A stretch of 64,000 bases of DNA from JAIBJN01 sp963825255 (GCA_963825255.1 CAWGSF010000011.1:59605-123604); one strand, 5' to 3'. Shown: positions 25,913-34,512, numbered from the stretch's first letter. The notes: a model not told the origin generated them from the letters alone. Translations and numbers: made by a program.

Positions 25913-25918
25913 AGTCTA
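25913..25918 (-). promoter_or_regulatory. -10 hexamer TAGACT built on the aroKB stop codon
   Basis: TAGACT begins with the TAG stop of aroKB (25916-25918) and is 6 nt before the aroQ GTG. One sequence may end translation of one gene and start transcription of the next. Confidence 0.5.
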
Positions 25919-27286
25919 CTGGCGCATGAGCGCGCCCAGGGCCGCCCGGGCATCGTCGTCGGAGACCGTCGTCACCACCGGCTTCCCGGGTGCCTCGAGG
26001 AGCACGAACACGCCCTCGCCCTTCTTGTCGCGCTTGAGGGCGGCCCAGGCGACGTCGGCGTCCGCGTCGACCGGCTCGGGGGCGAGCACCTCCTCGACGG
26101 GCTCGGTCGGGAGGCCCGAGAGCCGGAGCGCGGCGAGGAGCCCGAGCGCGACGGCCTCGCCGTGGCTCACGCGATAGCCCGAGCCGGTCTCCAGCGCATG
26201 GGCAAAGGTGTGCCCGAGGTTGAGGACGGTGCGCCTGTCCTCCGTCTCGTAGGGGTCGGAGAGGACGACGCCCGCCTTGTACGCGGCGCAGGCGCGGATC
26301 ATCTCTTCCTCGGGGAGCTCCCAGACCTCGCGGCCCGCGAGGAGCCCGGTCTTCACGACCTCGGCCATCCCCGCGCGCCGCTCCCGCTCCGGAAGGGTGT
26401 CGAGGGCGCTGGGATCGATCACGACCGCCTGCGGGAAGTGGAACGCGCCGGCGAGGTTCTTGCCGTCGGCGGTGTTGACCCCGGTCTTGCCGCCGATGGC
26501 CGCATCCACCTGGCCGGTGAGCGTCGTCGGCACTGCGATCCAGCGCACCCCGCGCAGGTACGTCGCCGCGACGAAGCCGGCGACGTCCGTCGTCGAGCCG
26601 CCGCCGTACCCGGCGATGGTCCCCCGGCGGTCGATCGTGAGCTCGCTCCAGAGCCGCTCGACGACCGCGAGGCTCTTCGCGGCCTCGCCGGCCGGCACCG
26701 CGAGCGTGGCACCCGCCGAGCGCAGCGGGTGGAGCGACAGCACGCGCTCGTCCCCGATGACCGCGTCGGCCTCGACCTCGTCCGCAGTGGCCAGCCGAAC
26801 CCCCAGCGCGGCGAGCAGCACGTCGTCGACGTTTCCGGCCACCGCGTCCGCGGCCTCGGCGTAGACGCTCTGGCGCGAGTCGAAGAGTGTCCGGAAGTCG
26901 TCCTCGTCGCGGGCGAGTGGGCGGTCGGAGCCGCGGACGCGCTCCCATGCCGTGGCCACGTCGACCTCCAGGAGCACGGTGAACGCGCGGTTGCGGAGCC
27001 TCGCGCGGTTGACCGGGGAGAGCACGGCGCCGCCCCCGAGGGCGATCACCGAGTCGGGGAACGAGAGGACCGTCGCCAGCGCGTCCTCCTCGAGCCGGCG
27101 GAACTCCGCTTCGCCGCGCTCGAAGAGCACCGGGATCGGCCCGTGGCGCTGCTCGATGACGGCGTCCAGGTCGATGAACGGCCGGCTCGTGAGCTCCGCC
27201 ACCCGGGTCCCGACCATCGTCTTGCCGGCGCCCATGAAGCCGATGAGCGCGAGGTGCTTCCCGAGCGCTCCTACCTGGGAGACCAC
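25916..27286 (-). CDS. aroKB: shikimate kinase-3-dehydroquinate synthase fusion
   Basis: 456 aa. Residues 1 to about 165 are shikimate kinase: G-F-M-G-A-G-K-T as Walker A, F-I-D-L-D-A substrate Asp, G-G-G-A-V-L, and the R-P-L-A lid. Residues from about 175 are dehydroquinate synthase: G-Y-G-G-G-S-T-T-D-V-A-G-F-V-A-A-T-Y, G-G-K-T-G-V-N-T, and N-L-G-H-T-F-A-H-A-L-E with metal-binding His. The kinase comes first although it acts fourth in the pathway. The GTG at 27286 overlaps aroC by 16 nt. Confidence 0.94.
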   Translation of the reverse strand: MVSQVGALGKHLALIGFMGAGKTMVGTRVAELTSRPFIDLDAVIEQRHGPIPVLFERGEAEFRRLEEDALATVLSFPDSVIALGGGAVLSPVNRARLRNRAFTVLLEVDVATAWERVRGSDRPLARDEDDFRTLFDSRQSVYAEAADAVAGNVDDVLLAALGVRLATADEVEADAVIGDERVLSLHPLRSAGATLAVPAGEAAKSLAVVERLWSELTIDRRGTIAGYGGGSTTDVAGFVAATYLRGVRWIAVPTTLTGQVDAAIGGKTGVNTADGKNLAGAFHFPQAVVIDPSALDTLPERERRAGMAEVVKTGLLAGREVWELPEEEMIRACAAYKAGVVLSDPYETEDRRTVLNLGHTFAHALETGSGYRVSHGEAVALGLLAALRLSGLPTEPVEEVLAPEPVDADADVAWAALKRDKKGEGVFVLLEAPGKPVVTTVSDDDARAALGALMRQ

Positions 27287-28350
27287 GGAATCCGCTCGAC
27301 GTACGCCCGCCAGGCGCCGACGAAGTCCTCGACCGCGTCGCCGCCGAACTTCTCGCGCGCCGCGCACGCGAGCTCGAAGGCGACGCACGCCTCGGCGACG
27401 ACGGCGAGCGCCTCGACGGCGGCCACGTCCGAGCGTTCCACGAGGGCCTGCGCGGGCTCGCCCGTGACGAGGTCCGCCGACCGCAGCGGCTTCATCAGCG
27501 TCGGCAGCGGCTTCATGGCCGCGCGGACGATGACGTCCTCGCCGTTCGAGACCCCCGCCTCGATCCCGCCGGCGCGGTTCGTCTCGCGGTGATAGCCGAG
27601 CTCGTCGCGGAAGATCTCGTCGTGCGCCGCCGAGCCGCGCCGGTCGGCGAGCGCGAAGCCGTCGCCGATCTCGACGCCCTTCACCGCCTGCGTTCCCATG
27701 AGGGTCCAGGCCAGGCGCGCATCCAGCCGTTCCTCCTTCGTCGCGTACGACCCCAGCCCGGGCGGGACGCCGCGGGCGCGCACCTCGACGATGCCGCCGA
27801 CCGTGTCGCGGTCGGAACGCGCCTCGTCGATCCTGGCCTCCAGCTCGAGCGTGGCGACGCTGCTCTCGATCTCGATCCCGATCCCCCTCAGGAGGGCCTT
27901 CGCCACGCCACCGGCCGCGACGATGGCCGCGGTGTGACGCGCGCTCGCCCGCTCGAGCGCGTCGCGGGCATCCGAGAGCCCGAACTTCATCACGCCGGCG
28001 AGGTCGGCGTGGCCGGGACGCGGAAGCGTCACCGGCTCCCTGCCCTTGCCCTCCGGCTCGCCCTCGGGCGGCCACGGGCTCATCCCCCACGTCCAGTTCT
28101 TGTGGTCGCGGTTCCTGACGACGATGGCCAGCGGCGTTCCGAGCGTGCGCCCGTGGCGCAGGCCCGCGAGCACTTCGACCTCGTCCGTCTCGATCTGCTG
28201 GCGGGGGCTTCGTCCGTACCCCTGCTGCCGGCGGCGGAGATCCTCCTCGATCGCCGCCCGCTCGAGCACGAGCCCCGCCGGGAGCCCGGTCACGATCGCG
28301 ACGAGCGCGGGCCCGTGGGACTCGCCGGCCGTGGTCAGGGTCAGCGTCAC
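27271..28350 (-). CDS. aroC: chorismate synthase
   Basis: FMN-dependent last step to chorismate. 359 aa starting MTLTLTTAGESHGPALVAIV (family G-E-S-H-G). It includes R-R-Q-Q-G-Y-G-R, R-P-G-H-A-D and R-A-S-A-R-H-T motifs. The GTG start is 6 nt after TAGTCT with no ribosome site. Upstream are a perfect palindrome and a duplicated aroE tail. Confidence 0.95.
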   Translation of the reverse strand: MTLTLTTAGESHGPALVAIVTGLPAGLVLERAAIEEDLRRRQQGYGRSPRQQIETDEVEVLAGLRHGRTLGTPLAIVVRNRDHKNWTWGMSPWPPEGEPEGKGREPVTLPRPGHADLAGVMKFGLSDARDALERASARHTAAIVAAGGVAKALLRGIGIEIESSVATLELEARIDEARSDRDTVGGIVEVRARGVPPGLGSYATKEERLDARLAWTLMGTQAVKGVEIGDGFALADRRGSAAHDEIFRDELGYHRETNRAGGIEAGVSNGEDVIVRAAMKPLPTLMKPLRSADLVTGEPAQALVERSDVAAVEALAVVAEACVAFELACAAREKFGGDAVEDFVGAWRAYVERIPWSPR

Positions 28351-28356
28351 GGGAGA

Positions 28357-28362
28357 AGACTA
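28357..28362 (-). promoter_or_regulatory. -10 hexamer TAGTCT before aroC
   Basis: TAGTCT lies 6 nt before the aroC GTG. The palindrome at 28387-28409 begins 24 nt further upstream, where a -35 region or regulator site would lie. Confidence 0.5.
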
Positions 28363-28386
28363 CGGCGCGGCGAGGTCCTTCGCACG

Positions 28387-28409
28387 CCAAGTAACAGACT
28401 GTTACTTGG
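28387..28409. promoter_or_regulatory. perfect 10-3-10 palindrome upstream of aroC
   Basis: CCAAGTAACA and TGTTACTTGG flank GAC. It could be a dimeric repressor operator (TetR/GntR style) for aroC, or a terminator for aroE; it has no T-tract. The equivalent in the second repeat copy has two mismatches. Confidence 0.45.
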
Positions 28410-28524
28410 CTGCTCGGACTCCGGCGGGCATGGCTTCGACCGGGCGGCGAGGCCACTCACCCACAGCCCAAGTTGCAGTCTGTTACTTGCCCGCTCGGAC
28501 TGCGGCGCGCATGACCTCGACCGG
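28387..28524 (-). repeat. tandem duplication of the aroE 3' end
   Basis: 28387-28443 and 28468-28524 align over 57 bp with an 81-bp period and about nine mismatches. The right copy encodes the real aroE end (V-E-V-M-R-A-A-V-R-A-G-K-stop). The left copy keeps the same relic frame (V-E-A-M-P-A-G-V-R-A-A-K-stop) but is outside the gene. Both include the palindrome region. Confidence 0.7.
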
Positions 28525-29295
28525 CGCCTCGGCGCCCGTCCAGCGGGAGAACGAGGCCGCGCCCTGCGCGACGAGGACGTCGAGCCCGTCGACGACGCGC
28601 TCGCAGCCCGCCGCGCGGGCAGCGGCGACGAGCGCGGTCTCCACGCCGTCCGGCCTGTACGCGAGGTCGACGACCTGCCGCACGCCCGCGAGGTCGACCA
28701 GGAGCTCCTCGCGCACCGGGGTGGCGTTGAGGACGAGGTCGGCGCCGCCGGTCTCCGGCGGCCAGGTCCCGGCCGCTGCCATCTGACGGTCCGGGAAGAG
28801 GGTTCGCAGCCGGAGCGCCAGCGCGTGCGCGCGCTCCGCCGAGCGCGCGGCGACGCAGACCGACGCGCACCCCGCGTCCCCCAGCGCGGTGGCGACGGCC
28901 TGTGCGGCGCCTCCCGCGCCGAGGACGAGCACGCGCGCCCCCTGCGCATCGACCGCCGTCACGACCGCCTCGCCGTCGGTGCTCGATCCCAGGACCCGCC
29001 CGTCTCGGACGACGAGCGTGTTCACGGAGCCGCAGCGCTCGGCCACCGCGTCCAGCTCGTCGCAGAAGGCGATCACCCCGGTCTTGTGCGGAATGGTCAC
29101 GTTCGCGCCCGCGAAGCCGAGGGCGACGAGCCCTGCGACCGCAGCCTCCAGGCGGCCCGGCTCGACGGGCAGCGGCACGTACGCCCAGTCGAGGCCCGCC
29201 GCCTCGAAGGCGGCGTTCTGCATCGGCGGCGAGAGCGAGTCCCGGAGCGGATGGCGCAGGAGCCCGACGAGGGTCGTCGTGCCGCCTATCCGCAC
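28483..29295 (-). CDS. aroE: shikimate dehydrogenase
   Basis: NADPH-dependent reduction of 3-dehydroshikimate. 270 aa. The substrate domain has S-L-S-P-P-M-Q-N-A-A-F and N-V-T-I-P-H-K (catalytic Lys), and the nucleotide fold has L-V-L-G-A-G-G-A-A-Q-A-V. The GTG at 29295 overlaps the mltG end by 10 nt. Its last codons lie inside the downstream tandem repeat. Confidence 0.93.
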   Translation of the reverse strand: MRIGGTTTLVGLLRHPLRDSLSPPMQNAAFEAAGLDWAYVPLPVEPGRLEAAVAGLVALGFAGANVTIPHKTGVIAFCDELDAVAERCGSVNTLVVRDGRVLGSSTDGEAVVTAVDAQGARVLVLGAGGAAQAVATALGDAGCASVCVAARSAERAHALALRLRTLFPDRQMAAAGTWPPETGGADLVLNATPVREELLVDLAGVRQVVDLAYRPDGVETALVAAARAAGCERVVDGLDVLVAQGAASFSRWTGAEAPVEVMRAAVRAGK

Positions 29296-30189
29296 TGCAG
29301 CCCGGCCCGCGGGTAGTTCAGGAACTCCTGCTCGCTCCGCGTGAAGAAGTGGCTCTTGCAGTCCGCCTTGCGGACGAAGTAGAGGTAGTCGACCTTGGCG
29401 GGATGGGCGGCCGCCTGCATGGCCGCGAGCCCCGGGTTCGAGATCGGCGTCGGCGGGAGCCCGGCGTGCGTGCGCGTGTTGTAGCGGGTTGTTCGACTCG
29501 AGCTGGCTCTGGGTGATCGCCTTCGTCGGCGGGATGTCGAGCCCGTACCGGATCGTCGCGTCGATCCCGAGCGGCATCCGCGCCTTCAGACGGTTGTAGA
29601 TGACCGCCGAGACGAGCGGGCGCTCCCTGGGGACCTGGACCTCCTTCTCGATCATCGAGGCGATGATGAGGACGTCGTACGGCGTCAGGTTCTTCGACCG
29701 CGCGTAGTCGAGACTTACCTTCGTCCACTCGCGGTCGAACGCCTCGAGCTGGAGGTCCACGAGCTGCTCGGACGTCGTGTCCTCGGTGAAGCTGTACGTG
29801 GCCGGGAAGAGAAACCCCTCGAGGTTCGGGGCGCCCGAGCCCTTGAACCCGGCCGGGAGCAACCGCGTGTCCTCGCTGGCGGCGAGGTAGGCGCGAGGGC
29901 GGAGCGACGGGGTGATGCCGCGCTTCTCCACGGCGATCTCGTTCACCGCGGCGATCCGCCGCGCCATGTCCGCACGCGTGAAGCCCTCCGGGAAGACGAT
30001 GCGAAGAACCGGCTTCGGCGGCTCGGTCTCGGTCGACGCGCTCGGTCCGGCCGACGCCGAGCCGCCCCCGTCGAAGACGTCCGCCTGGGCGAGGACGTAC
30101 CCGATCCCGACGATCAGGCCCAGCCCGACGAGCACGCCGAGGAGCGCGGCGAGTCTCGCGCCGCGCTTCCGCCGGTGCACCCTCCTCAC
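29286..30189 (-). CDS. mltG: endolytic murein transglycosylase MltG, frameshifted
   Basis: Membrane-anchored enzyme that cuts nascent peptidoglycan glycan strands. One transmembrane helix near residues 10-32, then the YceG-like domain: E-G-F-T-R-A-D-M-A, N-L-E-G-F-L-F-P-A-T-Y and I-I-A-S-M-I-E-K-E with the catalytic Glu. The last ~60 residues (T-H-A-G-L-P-P-T-P-I-S-N-P-G onward, ending L-Q-C-G) are in another frame, so an indel lies near 29489. The GTG at 30189 overlaps the ruvX stop; a second GTG 12 nt downstream is an alternative. Confidence 0.85.
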
Positions 30190-30584
30190 GCTCGGCGGCT
30201 GCTCGCCTTCCACTGCAGGTAGCTCGAGAGGAGGTGTGCGGCGGCAACGGCGTCCTCCGGCGCCCGGCTGTCGGAGCCGGCGGCCAGCGAGGTGGTGAAG
30301 CGCTCGTCGAAGCTCTCGATCGGGAGCTCGGTCACGGCGCGGAGGCGCTCGACGAAGCGCTCGGTCTCCTCGGCCTGCGCCCCCCGCTCGCCGCGGAGCG
30401 TCAGGGGAAGCCCGACGACGATGCGCTCGGCGCCCTCCGCGCGGGCGACCTCGAGGACGCGCTCGAGACCGGCCTCCGTCCCCGCCCGCTCGACGACCCC
30501 GAGCGGCCGGGCCACGGTGCCGGTGGGGTCGGAGACGGCGACGCCGGTTCGCGCCGACCCGTAGTCGAGGGCGAGCACCTTCAC
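30186..30584 (-). CDS. ruvX: RuvX/YqgF Holliday-junction-resolvase-like protein
   Basis: RNase H-like protein involved in 16S rRNA 5' processing and implicated in junction resolution. 132 aa starting MKVLALDYGSARTGVAVSDP. It has I-V-V-G-L-P-L-T-L-R-G and F-D-E-R-F-T-T, then E-D-A-V-A-A-A-H-L-L as the last acidic site. TAGAAT is 9 nt before its GTG, so it may be transcribed separately from alaS. Confidence 0.93.
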   Translation of the reverse strand: MKVLALDYGSARTGVAVSDPTGTVARPLGVVERAGTEAGLERVLEVARAEGAERIVVGLPLTLRGERGAQAEETERFVERLRAVTELPIESFDERFTTSLAAGSDSRAPEDAVAAAHLLSSYLQWKASSRRA

Positions 30585-30593
30585 CGCCGGGCG

Positions 30594-30599
30594 ATTCTA
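30594..30599 (-). promoter_or_regulatory. -10 hexamer TAGAAT before ruvX
   Basis: TAGAAT lies 9 nt before the ruvX GTG with no ribosome site between. Confidence 0.5.
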
Positions 30600-30692
30600 G
30601 TCGGCGCGCCTGCCGCCAACCCCGGAGCTCCTGACGGGATGGGGCCCGCCGACTGGGTGCGCTGAGTGGTTCGAGGCAAGGACGCAGGGAGC

Positions 30693-30718
30693 GGGCCATA
30701 CACAAAGTGGTATGGCCG
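30693..30718. terminator. palindrome downstream of alaS
   Basis: GGCCATAC and GTATGGCC form a perfect 8-bp stem around an 8-nt loop, about 75 nt past the alaS stop in the 205-nt alaS-ruvX spacer. It has no T-tract. It could be a terminator or a protein-binding palindrome. Nothing else is recognised in the spacer. Confidence 0.35.
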
Positions 30719-30789
30719 CGACTGAGGACGCTCCATCGGGCTGCCCAGCGTGACCGGGCGACATGGCTCCCCCATCGTGTCGGGAGCTC

Positions 30790-33330
30790 CTAGCCGAGGG
30801 CGGCGAGGAGCGCCCGCTCCGCTTCGGCCAGCGCCTCGCCGAGCTTCTCGGGATCGCGACCGCCGGCCCGGGCCATGCCCGGCCGCCCGCCTCCGCCGCC
30901 GCCGACGAGGGCGGCCGCCTGCCGGACGACCTCGACGGCGTCCACGCCGCGCTCCTCGAGGGAGCGGTCGAGGTTGACGACGAGGTGGACGCGCCCGTCC
31001 TCGCGCGACCCGACCACGACCGCGGCGGGCGCGTGCTGCTGCTTGAGGCGGTCCGAGAGCTCGAGCATCGCGTCGGGGGTCGTGGCCGCAACCTCGAGGA
31101 CGATCACCTCGACGTCGCCCGCCTTCTGGTGCCGCTCGTCGACCACCTCGGGACCCGCGGACGCCTCGGGCTTCGCGCGGGCCTCCTTGCGCGCGCTCTC
31201 GAGCTCGCGGCGGAGCTCGTCCGCCTCGTGGGCGCGCCCGCGCAGGTACGCGAACGCCTCGCCCGAGGTCACGGCCTCGATCCTGCGCACGCCCGAGCCG
31301 ATGGACCCCTCCGAGAGGATCGCGAACGGGCCGATCTCCGCGGTCGAGCGGACGTGCGTCCCCCCGCAGAGCTCGCGCGAGACGCCGTCGACCTCGAGCA
31401 CGCGGACGATGTCGCCGTACTTCTCGCCGAAGAGCATCATGGCCCCGAGCGTGCGGGCCTCCTCGATCGGTGTCAGGAACGCGCGCACCGGATGGTTCTC
31501 GAAGACGTGCCGGTTCACGGTCTCCTCGACGAGCTCGCGCTCCTTCGGGGTGAGCGCCTCGGAGTGCGTGAAGTCGAAGCGGAGCTTGTCCGGGCGGACC
31601 GCCGAGCCGGCCTGGCGCACGTGGTCCCCGAGCACCTCCTGGAGCGCCTGGTGCAGGAGGTGCGTGGCCGTGTGGTTCGCCATCGTCGGGAAGCGGACCT
31701 TCCACGGCACGACGGCCCGGACACGGTCGCCGGCGGCGAAGCCCTCGCCCTCGAAGAGGAGCGCCTGGTCCTCGCCGAAGCGGAAGGCCTGCACGAGCTC
31801 GGCCCGCTGCCCGTCCTTCTCGATCCACCCCCGGTCGGAGACCTGGCCCCCGCCCTCGGGGTAGAAGGGGGACTCGCGCAGCTTGGCGAGGAAGAGGCCG
31901 TCCTCGAGCTCCTCGAGCGCCCCGACCTGCGTGAGGACGTCGGTCTTCTCGTAGCCGACGAAGTCCGTCTCGAAGCCGGCCGCGCGCGCGAAGTCGGCCG
32001 CCCGCTCGAGGCCGGCGCCCGTCCCCGCGGCGGCCCGCGAGCGCTCGCGCTGCTCCGCCATGAGCCGCGCGAAGCCCTCCTCGTCCACGGTGAGGCCGCG
32101 CTCGCGCGCCCGCTCGCGCGTCAGCTCGATGGGAAACCCGTAGGTGTCGTGGAGCCTGAACGCGTCCTCGCCCGACACGGCACCCTTTGCCGCGGCCTCC
32201 TCGAAGAAGCCCTCGCCCACGGCGAGCGTGCGCGAGAAGCGCGTCTCCTCGGCGGCGAGGATGTCCCGAATCGTGTCGCTGTTCGCGGCCAGCTCCGGAT
32301 AGACGCCGCCCATCTGCTCCACGACGACGTCCGCGAGCCTCGGCAGGAACGACTCGAGCCCGACGTCGTGGCCGTGGAGAACGGCCCGGCGGATCACCCG
32401 CCGCAGGACGTACCCGCGACCCTCGTTCGAGGGCGTGACGCCGTCGGCGACCAGGAAGGTCATGGCCCGGCCGTGGTCCGCGAGGACGCGGTGGGCCTTC
32501 GTGACGACGTCCGACTCGCCGTAGCGTGTCCCCGTCTCCGCGGCCACCCACTCCATGATGTGCTGGAACCCGTCCGTCTCGTAGACCGAGTGGACGCCCT
32601 GGAGGACGGCCGCGCCCCGCTCGACCCCCAGCCCCGTGTCGATGTTCTGGCTCGGGAGGGGCGTGAGCGTCCCGTCGTCCGCGAGGTCGAACTCCATGAA
32701 GACGAGGTTCCAGACCTCGAGGAAGCGGTCGCACTCGCAGCCGGGCGCGCAGTCGGGACGGTCGCAGCCGTACTCCTGCCCGCGGTCGAAGTAGAGCTCG
32801 GAGCACGGCCCGCACGGCCCGGTCGGCCCGGCCTGCCAGAAGTTCTCCGAGCGCGGCAGCCGCACGATGCGCTGCGGCGGGACGCCGATCCGCTCCCACG
32901 CCGCGACGGCGACTTCGTCCTCGCCGAGGGCGAGCTCGGGATCGCCCGCGAAGACCGTCGCCCAGAGGCGGTCGCGATCGAGCTCCATGTGCTCGGTGAC
33001 GAACTCCCAGGCGAGGTCGACGGCGCCGTCCTTGAAGTACTCGCCGAGCGAGAAGTTGCCGAGCATCTCGAAGAGCGTCAGGTGCCGCGCCGTCAGGCCG
33101 ACGTCGTCGATGTCGGTCGTGCGGAAGCACTTCTGCACCGTCGTCAGGAGTCGCGCGGGCGGCTCCTCGTGCCCGAGGAAGTAGGGCTTGAGCGGCTGCA
33201 TCCCCGCGGTCGTCAGGAGGACCGACGGGTCGTAGGTCGCAGGGACGAGGGAGGCCGAGGGCAGGCGGCGATGGCCCTTCGCCTCGAAGAAGGAGAGGAA
33301 GCCCTCGCGCAGCTCGGCGGACGTGCGCAC
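30790..33330 (-). CDS. alaS: alanyl-tRNA synthetase
   Basis: 846 aa. Class II catalytic core from residue 1 (motif 2 T-V-Q-K-C-F-R-T-T-D-I-D-D-V-G, motif 3 G-L-G-V-E-R). The editing domain has the zinc-binding H-T-A-T-H-L-L-H and C-G-G-T-H. A coiled coil and DHHA1 domain (G-G-G-G-G-G-R-P-G-M-A) end the protein. A Cys-rich insert (C-D-R-P-D-C-A-P-G-C-E-C-D) near residues 190-205 is a possible extra zinc site. The GTG start is 7 nt after TAGAAT. Confidence 0.96.
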   Translation of the reverse strand: MRTSAELREGFLSFFEAKGHRRLPSASLVPATYDPSVLLTTAGMQPLKPYFLGHEEPPARLLTTVQKCFRTTDIDDVGLTARHLTLFEMLGNFSLGEYFKDGAVDLAWEFVTEHMELDRDRLWATVFAGDPELALGEDEVAVAAWERIGVPPQRIVRLPRSENFWQAGPTGPCGPCSELYFDRGQEYGCDRPDCAPGCECDRFLEVWNLVFMEFDLADDGTLTPLPSQNIDTGLGVERGAAVLQGVHSVYETDGFQHIMEWVAAETGTRYGESDVVTKAHRVLADHGRAMTFLVADGVTPSNEGRGYVLRRVIRRAVLHGHDVGLESFLPRLADVVVEQMGGVYPELAANSDTIRDILAAEETRFSRTLAVGEGFFEEAAAKGAVSGEDAFRLHDTYGFPIELTRERARERGLTVDEEGFARLMAEQRERSRAAAGTGAGLERAADFARAAGFETDFVGYEKTDVLTQVGALEELEDGLFLAKLRESPFYPEGGGQVSDRGWIEKDGQRAELVQAFRFGEDQALLFEGEGFAAGDRVRAVVPWKVRFPTMANHTATHLLHQALQEVLGDHVRQAGSAVRPDKLRFDFTHSEALTPKERELVEETVNRHVFENHPVRAFLTPIEEARTLGAMMLFGEKYGDIVRVLEVDGVSRELCGGTHVRSTAEIGPFAILSEGSIGSGVRRIEAVTSGEAFAYLRGRAHEADELRRELESARKEARAKPEASAGPEVVDERHQKAGDVEVIVLEVAATTPDAMLELSDRLKQQHAPAAVVVGSREDGRVHLVVNLDRSLEERGVDAVEVVRQAAALVGGGGGGRPGMARAGGRDPEKLGEALAEAERALLAALG

Positions 33331-33337
33331 GGCCTCG

Positions 33338-33343
33338 ATTCTA
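33338..33343 (-). promoter_or_regulatory. -10 hexamer TAGAAT before alaS
   Basis: TAGAAT is 7 nt before the alaS GTG and inside the 24-nt gap after the sigma factor stop. Confidence 0.5.
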
Positions 33344-33354
33344 GGCGCGCCGTC

Positions 33355-34117
33355 CTACGCGCCCGGCCCGCGGCCCGCGGCGACGTCGTCCCGCAGCTTC
33401 TCGAGCGACCGCCGGATGAGGCGCGAGACGTGCATCTGCGAGATCCCCACGCGCTGGGCGATCTGCGACTGGGTGAGGCCCAGCCAGAAGCGAAGGTGGA
33501 TGATCCTCCGTTCCCGCTCGTCGAGCGCGGCGAGCGCCGGCTCCAGGAGGACACGGTCCTCGCTCACGTCGTACTCGTGCTCGAGCTCCCCGATGGACTC
33601 GAGCGGGTCGGGCTCGCCCTCGACGCCCCCCGAGGGGGTGGAGAGCGACGCGGCGCTGTACGCCTGCCCCGACTCGAGCGCCTCCAGCACCTCTTCCTCC
33701 TCGACGTCGGCGGCCTCCGCCAGCTCGGCGATCGTCGGGGAGCGCTCGAGCCGAGCCGTCAGCTCGTCCACGAGCTGGGACAGGCGCAGGCTGAGCTCCT
33801 GGAGCCCGCGCGGGACGCGCACCGACCAGCCCTTGTCGCGGAAGTAGCGCTTGATCTCGCCGATGACGGTCGGCGTGGCGTAGGTCGCCAGCTCCACGCC
33901 GCGCTCGAGGTCGAAGCGGTCGATCGCCTTGATGAGCCCGATCGAGCCGACCTGGACGAGGTCGTCGAGCGGCTCGCCGCGGTTCGCGTACCGGCGGGCC
34001 AGCGAGCGCACGAGCGGGAGGTGGCGCTCGATCAGCAGCTCCGCGAGCCTCCGGATCCCCGCCGTCCCGGTAGAGGACCAGGAGCTCGCGGTCGCTCTTC
34101 CCCCCTGCGCCCTTCAC
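33355..34117 (-). CDS. SigB/SigF-type RNA polymerase sigma factor, frameshifted near the start
   Basis: Region 2 (L-V-R-S-L-A-R-R-Y, D-L-V-Q-V-G-S-I-G-L-I-K-A-I-D-R-F-D, F-A/E-L-A-T-Y-A-T-P-T-V-I-G-E-I-K-R-Y-F-R-D-K-G-W), region 3, and region 4 (L-T-Q-S-Q-I-A-Q-R-V-G-I-S-Q-M-H-V-S-R). This is the B/F/G stress-sporulation subfamily. The first ~20 codons (M-K-G-A-G-G-K-S-D-R-E-L-L) are in a different frame; one extra G in a GGGG run near 34056-34059 explains it. The GTG overlaps the RsbW-like gene stop, an arrangement typical of anti-sigma/sigma pairs. Confidence 0.85.
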
Positions 34118-34512
34118 GCGCCGGGCTCGCCTCGGGCTCTCGGCACCCGCTTCTCCAGCCGGAGCCAGCGCTCGCCGTCGGCCGTGCCGAGCGAGACGTC
34201 CTCGACGAGCGTCTCGAGCAGGCGGCCGAGAAAGACGCCGTCCTGCTCCCGCTCGAGGTCGGCCTCCACCCTCGCGTCCAGGGGGCCGATCTCCAGCCCG
34301 ACGCGGGCCGGCTCCACGACGAGGCGGATCGTCACGTCGTCGGCCGCCCGATATCCCTCGCGCTCGAGCACGCTCGCGAGCGCCAGCTGAAGGTCCTCGA
34401 GCTGCTCGTAGGAGAGGTCGAGCCGGGCCGCCAGGCCGCCGACAACGAGGCGCGCGACGCCGTAGTACGGCTGCTCGTGCGGGATCGAGAGCGTGATCGC
34501 GTCAGCGCTCAC
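34114..34512 (-). CDS. RsbW-like anti-sigma factor with altered ATP site
   Basis: 132 aa, overlapping both neighbours. It has the HATPase_c small-protein outline (Y-E-Q-L-E-D-L-Q-L-A-L-A-S-V-L) but lacks the N-box Asn (expected E-A-x-x-N) and the D-x-G-x-G box. Position directly before a SigB-type sigma gene suggests an anti-sigma or partner-switch role. The missing ATP residues suggest it binds the sigma factor without kinase activity. Confidence 0.6.
   Translation of the reverse strand: MSADAITLSIPHEQPYYGVARLVVGGLAARLDLSYEQLEDLQLALASVLEREGYRAADDVTIRLVVEPARVGLEIGPLDARVEADLEREQDGVFLGRLLETLVEDVSLGTADGERWLRLEKRVPRARGEPGA

Noticed and set aside
24423..26948. Extended N-terminus for the Xaa-Pro peptidase
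   Set aside because: The extension overlaps aroQ and aroKB in a shadow frame. The ATG at 25481 matches family length and gives the usual TGATG coupling.
30693..30718. Calling the palindrome after alaS a firm Rho-independent terminator
   Set aside because: It lacks a T-tract on either strand, so it is listed only as a possible terminator.
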